This document shows, piece after piece, positions 8,078 to 16,102 of a stretch of 64,000 nt of DNA. How positions within the stretch are numbered: the stretch's first letter is position 1; each line of letters opens with the position of its first letter. Origin of the DNA: JAOARY01 sp045345765 (lineage in GTDB: Bacteria; Bacillota; Clostridia; Peptostreptococcales; Peptostreptococcaceae); assembly GCA_045345765.1 (NCBI GenBank), contig CP148265.1:2914001-2978000 (forward strand). The letters run 5' to 3'. The notes under the pieces are model-generated. The model worked only from the letters and a program-made list of their open reading frames with translations, was not told where the DNA came from and did no database searches. The position numbers were made by a program, and so were the translations under genes.

Positions 8078-9961
8078 ATGGATAAAATAAAATCTTTTGA
8101 GGAATTAATCTCTCTTAATGAAAAGCATAAACCTCTTTTAAATTTAAGAAATTATTTAGAGACTAATTCAGCAATTAATATAGAAAAAAGAGAATTACTT
8201 GTGTGTGGAGGGACAGGATGTCAATCGGCAGATAGTCAATTAATAGTAAAGAATTTAAATGAAGAAATAAAAAAAGCTGGACTTTCAGATAAAGTACATG
8301 CAACTATAACTGGGTGTTTTGGATTCTGTGCTAAGGGACCTATTGTTAAGGTTTTTCCTGATGATGTTTTTTATGTTCATGTTAAACCAGAAGATGCAAA
8401 GGAAATAGTAGAAAGTCATGTAATAAATAATACTGTTGTAGATAGATTATTATTTGAAGAACCTAGTATAGGGAAAAAAGTTACAAAGCATACAGACATG
8501 TCTTTTTATAAGAAGCAAATGCGTATAGCTTTAAGAAACTGTGGTCTTATAAATCCAGAAATTATAGAAGAATACATAGCAGCAGATGGATATATGGCCC
8601 TTGGTAAATCTTTAAATGAATTAGGACCAGAAAAAACAATAGAAGAAATAAAAAAAGCTGGACTTAGAGGTAGAGGTGGAGCAGGTTTTCCAACGGGACT
8701 TAAATGGGAATTTACTAGAGCTAATAGAGGAGAACAAAAGTATATTATATGTAATGCTGATGAGGGTGATCCAGGAGCATTTATGGATAGATCAATCCTT
8801 GAAGGAGATCCACATAGTGTTTTAGAAGCTATGGCTATAGCAGGACATTGTATAGGAGCAAGTGAAGGATATATATATATAAGAGCTGAATATCCTCTTG
8901 CAATAGAAAGATTAAGAATAGCAATTAAACAAGCTAGAGAAGCAGGTCTTTTAGGTAAAGATATATTAGGTTCAGGATTTGACTTTGACATATTTATTAA
9001 GTATGGAGCAGGAGCGTTTGTTTGTGGAGAAGAGACAGCACTTATAGCATCGATAGAAGGAGAAAGAGGAGAACCTAGAATGAAGCCTCCAATTCCTTCA
9101 GAATCAGGTCTTTGGGAAAAACCAACATCAGCAAATAATGTTGAGACTTTTGCTAATATTCCTGTTATATTAAATAAAGGTTCTAATTGGTTTGCTAATA
9201 TAGGAACAGAAAAATCTAAAGGAACAAAAGTTTTTGCTCTTGGTGGAAAGATAAATAATGTAGGTCTTGTTGAAGTTCCAATGGGGACAACATTAAGAGA
9301 AATAGTGTATGAAGTTGGTGGCGGAATTTTAAATAATGGAGATTTTAAAGCTGTTCAAACTGGGGGTCCATCAGGCGGATGTCTTCCAAAACAATTTTTA
9401 GATACACCTATTGACTTTGATTCATTGAGTGCAATTGGATCTATGATGGGTTCTGGTGGAATGCTTGTATTAGACCAAGATGATTGTATGGTTAATATAG
9501 CTAAGTTCTTCTTAGAGTTTACCGTTGAAGAATCGTGTGGTAAATGTACACCATGTAGAGTTGGTAATAAGAGATTACTTGAAATATTAGAAAGAATAAC
9601 AGAAGGTAAAGGTACTAAAGAAGATATAGCAAAACTAAAAGAATTAGGTGAAATAGTAAAAGATACTTCTTTATGTGGACTTGGTAAAACAGCACCAAAC
9701 CCAATACTTTCAACTATAAAATTCTTCTTAAATGAATATGAAGATCATATTGAAGGAAAATGTGGAGCTGGTGTTTGTCAAGCATTATTAGATTATTATA
9801 TAACTGATAAATGTATTGGTTGTACAAAATGTGCTAGAGTTTGTCCTGTTAATGCTATAAGTGGAAAAGTTAAAGAATTACATGAAATTGACTTAGAAAC
9901 TTGTGTTAAATGTGGAGCTTGTATGGATGCTTGTCCTGTTAATGCTATAATTAAAAAATAG
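8078..9961 (+). CDS. hydB: electron-bifurcating hydrogenase subunit HydB (NuoF-like)
   Basis: 627-aa flavin iron-sulfur subunit, full length. Order of domains: N-terminal thioredoxin-like [2Fe-2S] module (GGTGCQS and GCFGFCAKGP), NuoF core binding FMN and NADH (GLRGRGGAGFPTGLKW, NADEGDPGAFMDR, GAGAYVCGEE-like GAGAFVCGEETAL), [4Fe-4S] site ESCGKCTPCRVG, and a C-terminal two-cluster ferredoxin module (CIGCTKCARVCP and CVKCGACMDACP). In characterised trimeric enzymes this subunit exchanges electrons with NAD(H) and carries the bifurcating flavin. It lies between hydC and hydA, 34 nt before hydA. Confidence 0.95.
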   Translation: MDKIKSFEELISLNEKHKPLLNLRNYLETNSAINIEKRELLVCGGTGCQSADSQLIVKNLNEEIKKAGLSDKVHATITGCFGFCAKGPIVKVFPDDVFYVHVKPEDAKEIVESHVINNTVVDRLLFEEPSIGKKVTKHTDMSFYKKQMRIALRNCGLINPEIIEEYIAADGYMALGKSLNELGPEKTIEEIKKAGLRGRGGAGFPTGLKWEFTRANRGEQKYIICNADEGDPGAFMDRSILEGDPHSVLEAMAIAGHCIGASEGYIYIRAEYPLAIERLRIAIKQAREAGLLGKDILGSGFDFDIFIKYGAGAFVCGEETALIASIEGERGEPRMKPPIPSESGLWEKPTSANNVETFANIPVILNKGSNWFANIGTEKSKGTKVFALGGKINNVGLVEVPMGTTLREIVYEVGGGILNNGDFKAVQTGGPSGGCLPKQFLDTPIDFDSLSAIGSMMGSGGMLVLDQDDCMVNIAKFFLEFTVEESCGKCTPCRVGNKRLLEILERITEGKGTKEDIAKLKELGEIVKDTSLCGLGKTAPNPILSTIKFFLNEYEDHIEGKCGAGVCQALLDYYITDKCIGCTKCARVCPVNAISGKVKELHEIDLETCVKCGACMDACPVNAIIKK

Positions 9962-9995
9962 TTATATACAATTATTAAAGAGGTGAATAAAAATT

Positions 9996-11732
9996 ATGGT
10001 AAATCTTACGATAAATAATAGAAAAGTTAGTGTACCTAAAGGTTCTACTATATTAGATGCAGCTAACAAACTTAATATAAAGATACCAACTTTATGTCAC
10101 TTAAATTTACATGATATAAAGTTTGTAAATAAAGTCGCATCTTGTCGTGTGTGTGTAGTTGAAGTTGAAGGAAGACCTAGTTTAATGCCTGCATGTGCTA
10201 CGCCTGTTACAGAAGGAATGAAGGTTGTTACAGATAGTAAAAGATCTATAAAAGCAAGAAGAACTGTGTTAGAACTTATATTATCAAATCATCCTCAAGA
10301 TTGTTTATTCTGTGATAAAAATACTAATTGTGAATTACAATCTATGGCTTCTGAACTTGGAATTAGAGAAATTAAATATAGTGGTGAAAAATGTCACAAT
10401 GAAAAAGACACATCAAGCCATTCTATAGTAAAAGATTTAGATAAATGTATTTTATGTAGAAGATGTGAAACTATGTGTAATGAAGTTCAAACTGTTAATG
10501 TGTTATCTGCAATTGACAGAGGGTTTGAAACTGTTATATCACCAGCTTTCAATAAACCTATGCATGAAACTTCTTGTACTTTCTGTGGACAATGTGTAGC
10601 AGTATGTCCTACAGCGGCTTTAACAGAAGTTAATAATGTATCTAAAGTTTGGGATGCGATAAATGATCCAGAAAAAATAGTAATAGTTCAAACAGCTCCA
10701 GCTGTAAGAGTTGCACTTGGAGAAGAATTTGGAATGGAACCAGGAATATCTGTAACAGGAAAAATGGCTTCAGCTTTAAGAAGAGTTGGGTTTGATAAAG
10801 TGTTTGATACTGATTTTGCAGCAGATTTAACTATAATGGAAGAAGCTTCAGAAGTTGTTCATAGACTACAACATGGTGGGAGATTACCAATTCTTACAAG
10901 TTGCTGTCCAGCGTGGGTTAAGTTTTTTGAACATCAATTCCCAGATTTACTTGATATACCTTCAAGTTGTAAATCTCCTCATGAGATGTTTGGAGCTATA
11001 GCTAAAACTTACTTAGCAAATAAAATGAATGTTGATCCTAAGAAGATGGTTATAGTGTCTTTAATGCCATGTGTAGCTAAAAAATATGAAGCTGCAAGAC
11101 CTGAGCTTGGTGAAAGTGAATTATCTGATGTGGATATAGTTATAACTACTAGAGAATTTGCATCTATGGTAAAAGAAGCTGGGATAGATTTCTTATCATT
11201 AGATGATGAAGATTTTGATCATCCATTAGGAGAATCTACAGGAGCGTCTGTAATATTTGGAGCTACTGGTGGAGTTATAGAAGCTGCGCTTAGAACTGCT
11301 TACGAATGGGTAACAGGAAAAGAGCTTGAAAATGTAGAATTTAATGAACTTAGAGGTATGTCTGGTATTAAAGAAGCTAAGGTTGACTTAGATGGACAGG
11401 TATTAAACATAGCTGTTGCGCATGGCCTTGGGAATGCTAGAAAAATACTTGAGGACATTAGAGCGGGTAAGTCTCAGTATCATGCAATTGAGATAATGGC
11501 TTGTCCAGGAGGATGTATTGGTGGTGGAGGACAACCATACCACCATGGTGATTTAGATATATTAGCTAAGCGTGCAAATGCTATATATGATGAAGATAGA
11601 AGTAAAGAAATAAGAAAATCTCATAAAAATCCATCTGTTAAGAAATTATATGATGAATTCTTAGGGGAACCTTATGGTGAAAAAGCTCATAAATTACTTC
11701 ACACTTCTTATGTTAAGAGAGATAAACTTTAA
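9996..11732 (+). CDS. hydA: [FeFe]-hydrogenase catalytic subunit HydA
   Basis: 578-aa hydrogenase. An N-terminal [2Fe-2S] ferredoxin domain and His-ligated cluster region (HPQDCLFCDKNTNCELQ) are followed by a two-[4Fe-4S] domain (CILCRRCETMC, CTFCGQCVAVCP) and the H-cluster domain. H-cluster cysteines are all present: TSCCPAW (C303/C304), MPCVAKK (C359) and MACPGGCIGGGGQP (C503/C507). With HydB and HydC it should couple H2 formation to simultaneous oxidation of NADH and reduced ferredoxin. Maturases HydE, HydF and HydG are not in this window. Its length is close to HydA of acetogen and clostridial trimeric enzymes. Confidence 0.96.
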   Translation: MVNLTINNRKVSVPKGSTILDAANKLNIKIPTLCHLNLHDIKFVNKVASCRVCVVEVEGRPSLMPACATPVTEGMKVVTDSKRSIKARRTVLELILSNHPQDCLFCDKNTNCELQSMASELGIREIKYSGEKCHNEKDTSSHSIVKDLDKCILCRRCETMCNEVQTVNVLSAIDRGFETVISPAFNKPMHETSCTFCGQCVAVCPTAALTEVNNVSKVWDAINDPEKIVIVQTAPAVRVALGEEFGMEPGISVTGKMASALRRVGFDKVFDTDFAADLTIMEEASEVVHRLQHGGRLPILTSCCPAWVKFFEHQFPDLLDIPSSCKSPHEMFGAIAKTYLANKMNVDPKKMVIVSLMPCVAKKYEAARPELGESELSDVDIVITTREFASMVKEAGIDFLSLDDEDFDHPLGESTGASVIFGATGGVIEAALRTAYEWVTGKELENVEFNELRGMSGIKEAKVDLDGQVLNIAVAHGLGNARKILEDIRAGKSQYHAIEIMACPGGCIGGGGQPYHHGDLDILAKRANAIYDEDRSKEIRKSHKNPSVKKLYDEFLGEPYGEKAHKLLHTSYVKRDKL

Positions 11733-11754
11733 GATAATTAAAATTAATTTAAAT

Positions 11755-11790
11755 AAAAGATAAAGGAAATTTGATTTTCTTTATCTTTTA
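11755..11790 (+). terminator. intrinsic terminator of hydCBA
   Basis: Arms AAAAGATAAAGGAAA and TTTTCTTTATCTTTT form a stem of about 14 bp whose 3' arm is U-rich. It is located 22 nt after the hydA stop. Confidence 0.75.
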
Positions 11791-11819
11791 TTGACTTTTT
11801 ATAAAAATCATGATATGAT
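11791..11819 (+). promoter_or_regulatory. predicted promoter of rnpB
   Basis: TTGACT (11791-11796), 17-nt spacer, TATGAT (11814-11819). It starts directly after the hydrogenase terminator and lies 20-25 nt upstream of the RNase P RNA. Confidence 0.65.
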
Positions 11820-11845
11820 TTTTTAGTGCTAAAAATAAGTATATG

Positions 11846-12174
11846 AGTAAGTCAGATAATCGCGTGCTTTTGCATGAGGAAAGTCCGGGCTTCGTAGGGC
11901 AAAGATGCTGGATAACGTCCAGTGGAGGCAACTCTAAGGATAGTGCAACAGAGAGATACCGCCATTTATAATGGTAAGGGTGGAAAGGCGAGGTAAGAGC
12001 TCACCAGCAATTAGGCGACTAGTTGGCTATGTAAACCCCATCTGAAGCAAGACCAAGCTAGGATTAAAAGGATGCTGCCCGTATCCTCCGGTAGGTAGGT
12101 CGCTCGAACCTTTTGGCAACAAAAGGTCTAGATAGATGATTATCAAATACAGAACTCGGCTTATAGACTTAGTC
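11846..12174 (+). ncRNA. rnpB: RNase P RNA component
   Basis: Catalytic RNA that trims the 5' leader from precursor tRNAs. Diagnostic conserved segments are GAGGAAAGTCCGGGCT near the 5' end, the internal ACAGAGAGATACCGCC and GGTAAGGGTGGAAAGGCG blocks, and the 3' ACAGAACTCGGCTTATAGAC. P1 is formed by AAGTC near 11849 and GACTT near 12167. The length of about 330 nt is usual. Exact ends are estimated. A promoter lies just upstream and a terminator 27 nt downstream. Confidence 0.95.
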
Positions 12175-12201
12175 ATTTTTATTTTTAGAATTTTTAAAAA
12201 C

Positions 12202-12228
12202 AAAAAACACCTTTAAGGTGTTTTTTTA
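12202..12228. terminator. bidirectional intrinsic terminator (rnpB / metallopeptidase)
   Basis: The CACCTT-T-AAGGTG stem is flanked by A-run and T-run, so it can end rnpB on the plus strand and the convergent metallopeptidase gene on the minus strand. Confidence 0.9.
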
Positions 12229-12236
12229 TTTAGAAT

Positions 12237-13601
12237 TTAAATAACAGGATTAGCTCCAATTATATCTTCATGTGAAAAAATCTCATCTAATAATTTAGCT
12301 AATACTGGTTCATATTTTCGAACCCAAGCTTTCCCGTTATTTCTATCTTGACTAGTAAAAGGATCAATACCTGTATTAGTATTTAAATAAGCATTTGCTG
12401 TTTGTGCAAAATATTCAAGTTCATTCATAGATGAATAATTTTCTTTAAATTTACCTGTTGTTTTATCAATCTTTGGACCATCAGGCCAAATAGAATTTGG
12501 ATTATTTTTTTTCTTATCATATTCATTTCGTATTATTGTTTTTTGAGCATCACTAAGACCATACTTATGAATAGTGTGTGCAAATTCATGTGTACCAACA
12601 GAATATCCTTTTGGGTATTGACCATAAGAAGATTTTTCTCCAGTTAAGGTTTCTTCACCAATGGCTGCATATATATATCCATCTCCAGGCTCAAAATAGC
12701 CAGCTCCCCTTGTAGTATCCCAACCACGACCATCGAAGGTAGAATCTCCTTTTAATTTTTTAAATTGATCTAAATCAACCATACTTTCGTTTTTTGGTAT
12801 AATAACAATTCGAACATTATTAGCCCATAAAGAATCAAAAACATCTTTACTTTTTAATTCTTTTGACAAAAGTCTGATAACTTCATTATTTGCAGTAGAA
12901 CTTACTTTTGGATTTTTAAGAAGTAAATAGTGTTCTATATAATATTCACTGTGATTATCTGGTAGTTGATTTGCTTTTATTGCAGCTAGTCTATTTTTTT
13001 CATCCAAAGTAGCATTTTCTTTTGCTTTTTCTTCATGTATTCTACTACTAGCGATAGTTCCAGATTCTGATTTTACTTCACCCATATCAATTTTTTTGTA
13101 ATAATTTTGAGGAATGTTAAATTTGATTTTTTCATTTTCATTAGAATAATTAATAGAACGAAGTCTACTGGCTTCATGCTGATAGTCTAAATCTTCTCTT
13201 GTAGAGCTTTGAGTGATACCGATTATATTTCCTAATCTTAAAGCCTCTTGCATGAACAGAATATCTCTATCTATGTCAGCTGTAATGTCAGTTGAATTAA
13301 TATTATCAAGGGGATTAGTTACTTTAGATTCGTTTATAGATGTTTTTATATCCTGTATAGAATAAGAAATTTTACCAGCTTCCTTGCAAATATTATTTAA
13401 GGCAGCAAAAGCTAAACCTTTATTTGGTTTTTCTTTTTTTCTATTTAAAAATTTTTTCATCCCTTTATTTCCAATTTTATTTTGATAATCTAATATTTTG
13501 GAAGGTATAGAATCAAAAGGATTAATTGGTTTTGCATTATTGCTTTGTTGTTCATTTTTTGTAGAATTTTGTGTTGGATTTTTTTTAATTAGATCTTTCA
13601 C
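12237..13601 (-). CDS. anthrax-lethal-factor-like zinc metallopeptidase, possible injected toxin
   Basis: 454 aa. The C-terminal third resembles the catalytic domain of anthrax lethal factor and Pro-Pro endopeptidase-type proteins. It has the zinc motif HEFAH (338-342) in a VGTHEFAHTIHKYG context and a downstream glutamate in NELEYFAQTANAYL (E396) as probable third ligand; upstream YSVGTHEF follows a glycine-rich GRGWDTTRGAGYF segment. There is no signal peptide, so it is not secreted by Sec. The N-terminal ~60 residues are polar (Asn, Gln, Lys, Pro) and end in ILDYQNKIGNKGMKKFL (36-52). That resembles the LQ-x-x-x-GN-x-A/G-V-x-x-LL motif often found at the N-terminus of proteins associated with extracellular contractile injection systems. 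The middle (70-250) is unrecognised. The start is GTG after AGGGGGG. It is a monocistronic orphan. Peptidase fold is fairly sure; delivery route is inference. Confidence 0.75.
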   Translation of the reverse strand: MKDLIKKNPTQNSTKNEQQSNNAKPINPFDSIPSKILDYQNKIGNKGMKKFLNRKKEKPNKGLAFAALNNICKEAGKISYSIQDIKTSINESKVTNPLDNINSTDITADIDRDILFMQEALRLGNIIGITQSSTREDLDYQHEASRLRSINYSNENEKIKFNIPQNYYKKIDMGEVKSESGTIASSRIHEEKAKENATLDEKNRLAAIKANQLPDNHSEYYIEHYLLLKNPKVSSTANNEVIRLLSKELKSKDVFDSLWANNVRIVIIPKNESMVDLDQFKKLKGDSTFDGRGWDTTRGAGYFEPGDGYIYAAIGEETLTGEKSSYGQYPKGYSVGTHEFAHTIHKYGLSDAQKTIIRNEYDKKKNNPNSIWPDGPKIDKTTGKFKENYSSMNELEYFAQTANAYLNTNTGIDPFTSQDRNNGKAWVRKYEPVLAKLLDEIFSHEDIIGANPVI

Positions 13602-13699
13602 AGGAATTATCCCCCCTTAATATAATATGAATTTTAATGAAATTATTCTAATAAATATTTTTATATTATATAGTAAAAATATTGTTATTACAATTAGAT

Positions 13700-13726
13700 A
13701 AAAAAAAATAGGCTACAAAGCCTACT
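13700..13726 (-). terminator. terminator of MATE exporter gene
   Basis: On the minus strand the TAGGCT-TTGT-AGCCTA stem (13724-13709) is followed by a run of eight or nine T residues. Confidence 0.85.
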
Positions 13727-13742
13727 TAGAATGATTTATATA

Positions 13743-15089
13743 TTAAATATCTATCTTTGTTTTTAATTTTGTTGAATTTAGCTTTTGTATTTGTTTAAAT
13801 ACAATTAATAGAGTTATTATAAAAGCTAGGAAATCTGAAATTAAAAATGAAAGCCAAATTCCATTAAGTCCTAAATTTAAGATATAAATGTTTATAAACA
13901 AAACTGGTATGAATAATAATACTTGTCTTAATAAAGATACAATAAATGATATTTTTGCAAGTCCAATAGATTGAAAAAAACTAATACTAGTAGTATAAAA
14001 GCCCATTAAAGGAATACTAAATAGAACTAATTTTAGTGCATAAGAACCTGTTTTTATTAGTTGTTGATTATTACTAAATAAAGATAATAAAAAATCAGGT
14101 TTTGAAAGTATTAATATTAAACCGAATATTCCTATAAAGCTAGTAAATAAAATAGTTTTTTTAAAAGCTTCAAAAACTCTATTTATTTCTTTGGCTCCAT
14201 AATTAAAACCTACAATAGGAGCCATACCTTGAGTAGTACCAACTATTGGCATCATAAAGAACATGCTTAGTTTATAGATTATTGCATATATAGATATTGC
14301 TATATCAGAGCCTAAAATAAATAACAATTTATTCAAAAATACTATTATAAAGCTCATAGATAGTTGTTGTATGAAACCAGAAGCACCTATTGATAAAATT
14401 TCTTTAGTTATTTCTAAATCAAATCTTATATTTTTTATATTAAATTTCACTGTAGTTTTTTTCTTAAGGTAATAAAGTAAATAAGAAAAATTTATAAATT
14501 TGGATATAGAAGTTGCAAATCCAGCACCAAACATACCCATATCCATTTTGACGATAAATATATAATCCAAAACTATATTAGAAAGCATACCACTAATCAT
14601 CATATTCATTCCATCGATTGAGTTACCTTCTGCACGGATAATATTATTATAAGTTATGCATATTGGCATGAATAAAGTACCTAAAAACATTATTTTGGAA
14701 TAAGATACTGCGTAAGGTAAAATATTTTGACTAGAACCAAATAATAACATTATTTTATTAGTAAATGAAATACCAATAACAGATATTGATAAAGAAAAAA
14801 TAATCATCAGAAAAAATATATTTCCACTTATCTTTTCTAATTTTAAATAATCTTTCTTACCATATGCTCTTGAAAAAACAGATGCACTACCAACTCCTAT
14901 TAGAATTGAAAATGCTAAAATAATCATTTGTATAGGTAAAAATATAGATGTAGCTCCAAGTCCTAAATTACCGACGTACTTTCCTATAAATATGGAATCA
15001 ACTATATTGTATATAGCATTTATTAGCATACCTACTATTGCAGGAGCACTTAATTTAAATAGTAATTTATTTATATTACCTTTGTCCAT
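13743..15089 (-). CDS. MATE family efflux transporter
   Basis: 448-aa polytopic protein of the MATE multidrug and toxin extrusion family, with about 12 hydrophobic segments. The N-terminal KLLFKLSAPAIVGMLINAIYNIVDSIFIG and the second-half MMPIVGTTQGMAPIVGFNYGA are typical of the NorM/DinF-like branch. Transport is expected to be cation-coupled drug or metabolite export. The start chosen (15089) follows AGAGGTGATTTG; a longer frame would read through the promoter and operators. It is divergent from a MarR regulator that very probably controls it. Confidence 0.92.
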   Translation of the reverse strand: MDKGNINKLLFKLSAPAIVGMLINAIYNIVDSIFIGKYVGNLGLGATSIFLPIQMIILAFSILIGVGSASVFSRAYGKKDYLKLEKISGNIFFLMIIFSLSISVIGISFTNKIMLLFGSSQNILPYAVSYSKIMFLGTLFMPICITYNNIIRAEGNSIDGMNMMISGMLSNIVLDYIFIVKMDMGMFGAGFATSISKFINFSYLLYYLKKKTTVKFNIKNIRFDLEITKEILSIGASGFIQQLSMSFIIVFLNKLLFILGSDIAISIYAIIYKLSMFFMMPIVGTTQGMAPIVGFNYGAKEINRVFEAFKKTILFTSFIGIFGLILILSKPDFLLSLFSNNQQLIKTGSYALKLVLFSIPLMGFYTTSISFFQSIGLAKISFIVSLLRQVLLFIPVLFINIYILNLGLNGIWLSFLISDFLAFIITLLIVFKQIQKLNSTKLKTKIDI

Positions 15090-15112
15090 CAAATCACCTC
15101 TCATATTAAAAA

Positions 15113-15135
15113 AATAGTTTCTATTTACAACTATT
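15113..15135. promoter_or_regulatory. MarR-type operator 1 (exporter side)
   Basis: 23-bp dyad, AATAGTT-N9-AACTATT. It overlaps the exporter -10 TATAAT (minus strand, 15138-15133) at its edge and lies 31 bp, or about three helical turns, from an identical dyad. Confidence 0.7.
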
Positions 15136-15161
15136 ATAAAACAAATAGTTTCGAAATGCAA
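15133..15161 (-). promoter_or_regulatory. predicted promoter of the MATE gene
   Basis: Minus-strand TTGCAT (15161-15156), 17 nt, TATAAT (15138-15133). Both elements overlap or abut the two MarR-type dyads, which fits repression by the divergent regulator. Confidence 0.65.
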
Positions 15162-15166
15162 CTATT
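15144..15166. promoter_or_regulatory. MarR-type operator 2 (regulator side)
   Basis: Second 23-bp dyad, AATAGTT-N9-AACTATT, centred just upstream of the marR -10 (TATAAT at 15174-15179) and over the -35 of the exporter. The arms are identical to operator 1 while the N9 spacers differ, arguing that the arms are under selection. Confidence 0.7.
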
Positions 15167-15197
15167 TTTGTGATATAATATATTTAGAGGTGATTTG

Positions 15198-15659
15198 ATG
15201 GATGATAATTTTGCTGTAAATAAGTCAATAGGAAAGTATTTTGGAATTATAAGTAGAAATATGCATTACTATATGAATAAGCAATTTCAGTTTTTAGATT
15301 TAAGATATAATGAGGCTATGGTTTTGATTCATATAGATAAAAATAAAAATATATGCCAAGAAGATTTGGTTAAAATTCTAAAAAAAGAAAAAACAGAGAT
15401 TGCAAAAATTATAAAAAAATTAATGGATAAAGAGTATATATATAAAATAAAGGATAAAAAGGATAAGAGGATCCATAGACTTTATTTAACAGAAAAATTT
15501 GAGGAAATAAAAGAAAAATTAATAGAAATTCTAAAAAATAATTCAAAAATATTATCTAAAAATTTAACTGATAAAGAGCTTGATTTTCTTTTTGAAATAT
15601 TAGAAAAAATCAGTGAAAATATTGTGAATGAAGCTAATATAATAAGAGAACAAGATTAA
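15198..15659 (+). CDS. MarR family transcriptional regulator
   Basis: 153-aa winged-helix regulator. The MarR core runs from MHYYMNKQFQFLDLRYNEAMVLIHI through the recognition helix QEDLVKILKKEKTEIAKIIKKLMDKEYIYKIKDKKDKRIHRLYLT. The helix-turn-helix sequence is unusually lysine-rich. The ATG at 15198 follows AGAGGTG; the TTG three bases earlier is a less likely start. It is divergent from the MATE gene with two identical 23-bp dyads between them, so an auto-repressing local regulator of drug export is the simplest reading. Confidence 0.88.
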   Translation: MDDNFAVNKSIGKYFGIISRNMHYYMNKQFQFLDLRYNEAMVLIHIDKNKNICQEDLVKILKKEKTEIAKIIKKLMDKEYIYKIKDKKDKRIHRLYLTEKFEEIKEKLIEILKNNSKILSKNLTDKELDFLFEILEKISENIVNEANIIREQD

Positions 15660-15772
15660 TAAATAATATTTTTTGACTAAAATATAAAAAAAAATATTTA
15701 TAAAAATAAATTTTTATAGAAAAAACAACTAGACAAAGATTATTTATTTTGCTAAAATCAATTTCAATAATT

Positions 15773-15998
15773 AAAAGCGATGAAGGAGAACCGTCTTTAC
15801 AAATTTTTTCAAAGAGAGCGATTGTTGGTGAGATTTCGCAAAAATAGAGAAAGGCGTACTAGCTCTGAAGCTATACTTTTGAATTAGCAGTAGATAGTAT
15901 CGGGTTATTCCGTTAAAAATTTTTAGAGTGAACAGTATGTTAACTAGGGTGGTACCGCGGATATAAGTTTCGTCCCTTTTGGGATGGAACTTTTTTTA
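15773..15998 (+). promoter_or_regulatory. T-box leader, probably leucine-specific
   Basis: tRNA-sensing transcription-attenuation leader. It contains the GCGATGAAGGAGA stem I start, the T-box AGGGTGGTACCGCG (15946-15959) and a terminator with arms AAGTTTCGTCCC (15965-15976) and GGGATGGAACTT (15981-15992) plus T-run. A CUA (Leu) triplet at 15859-15861, just before GCTCTGAAGC, is in the position expected for the specifier codon. Uncharged tRNA-Leu would allow read-through into leuACDB, 104 nt downstream. T-box identity is certain. The specifier was read by eye without folding. Confidence 0.93.
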
Positions 15999-16102
15999 TT
16001 GCAAAAAATTAAGCTTGCAAGTTTAATAAAAAATTTAAAGCAAAATGAAAGAAGAATAATTTGAATTTTTGAAATTTTCAAATAAAAAAGGAGTGGTTTT
16101 TT

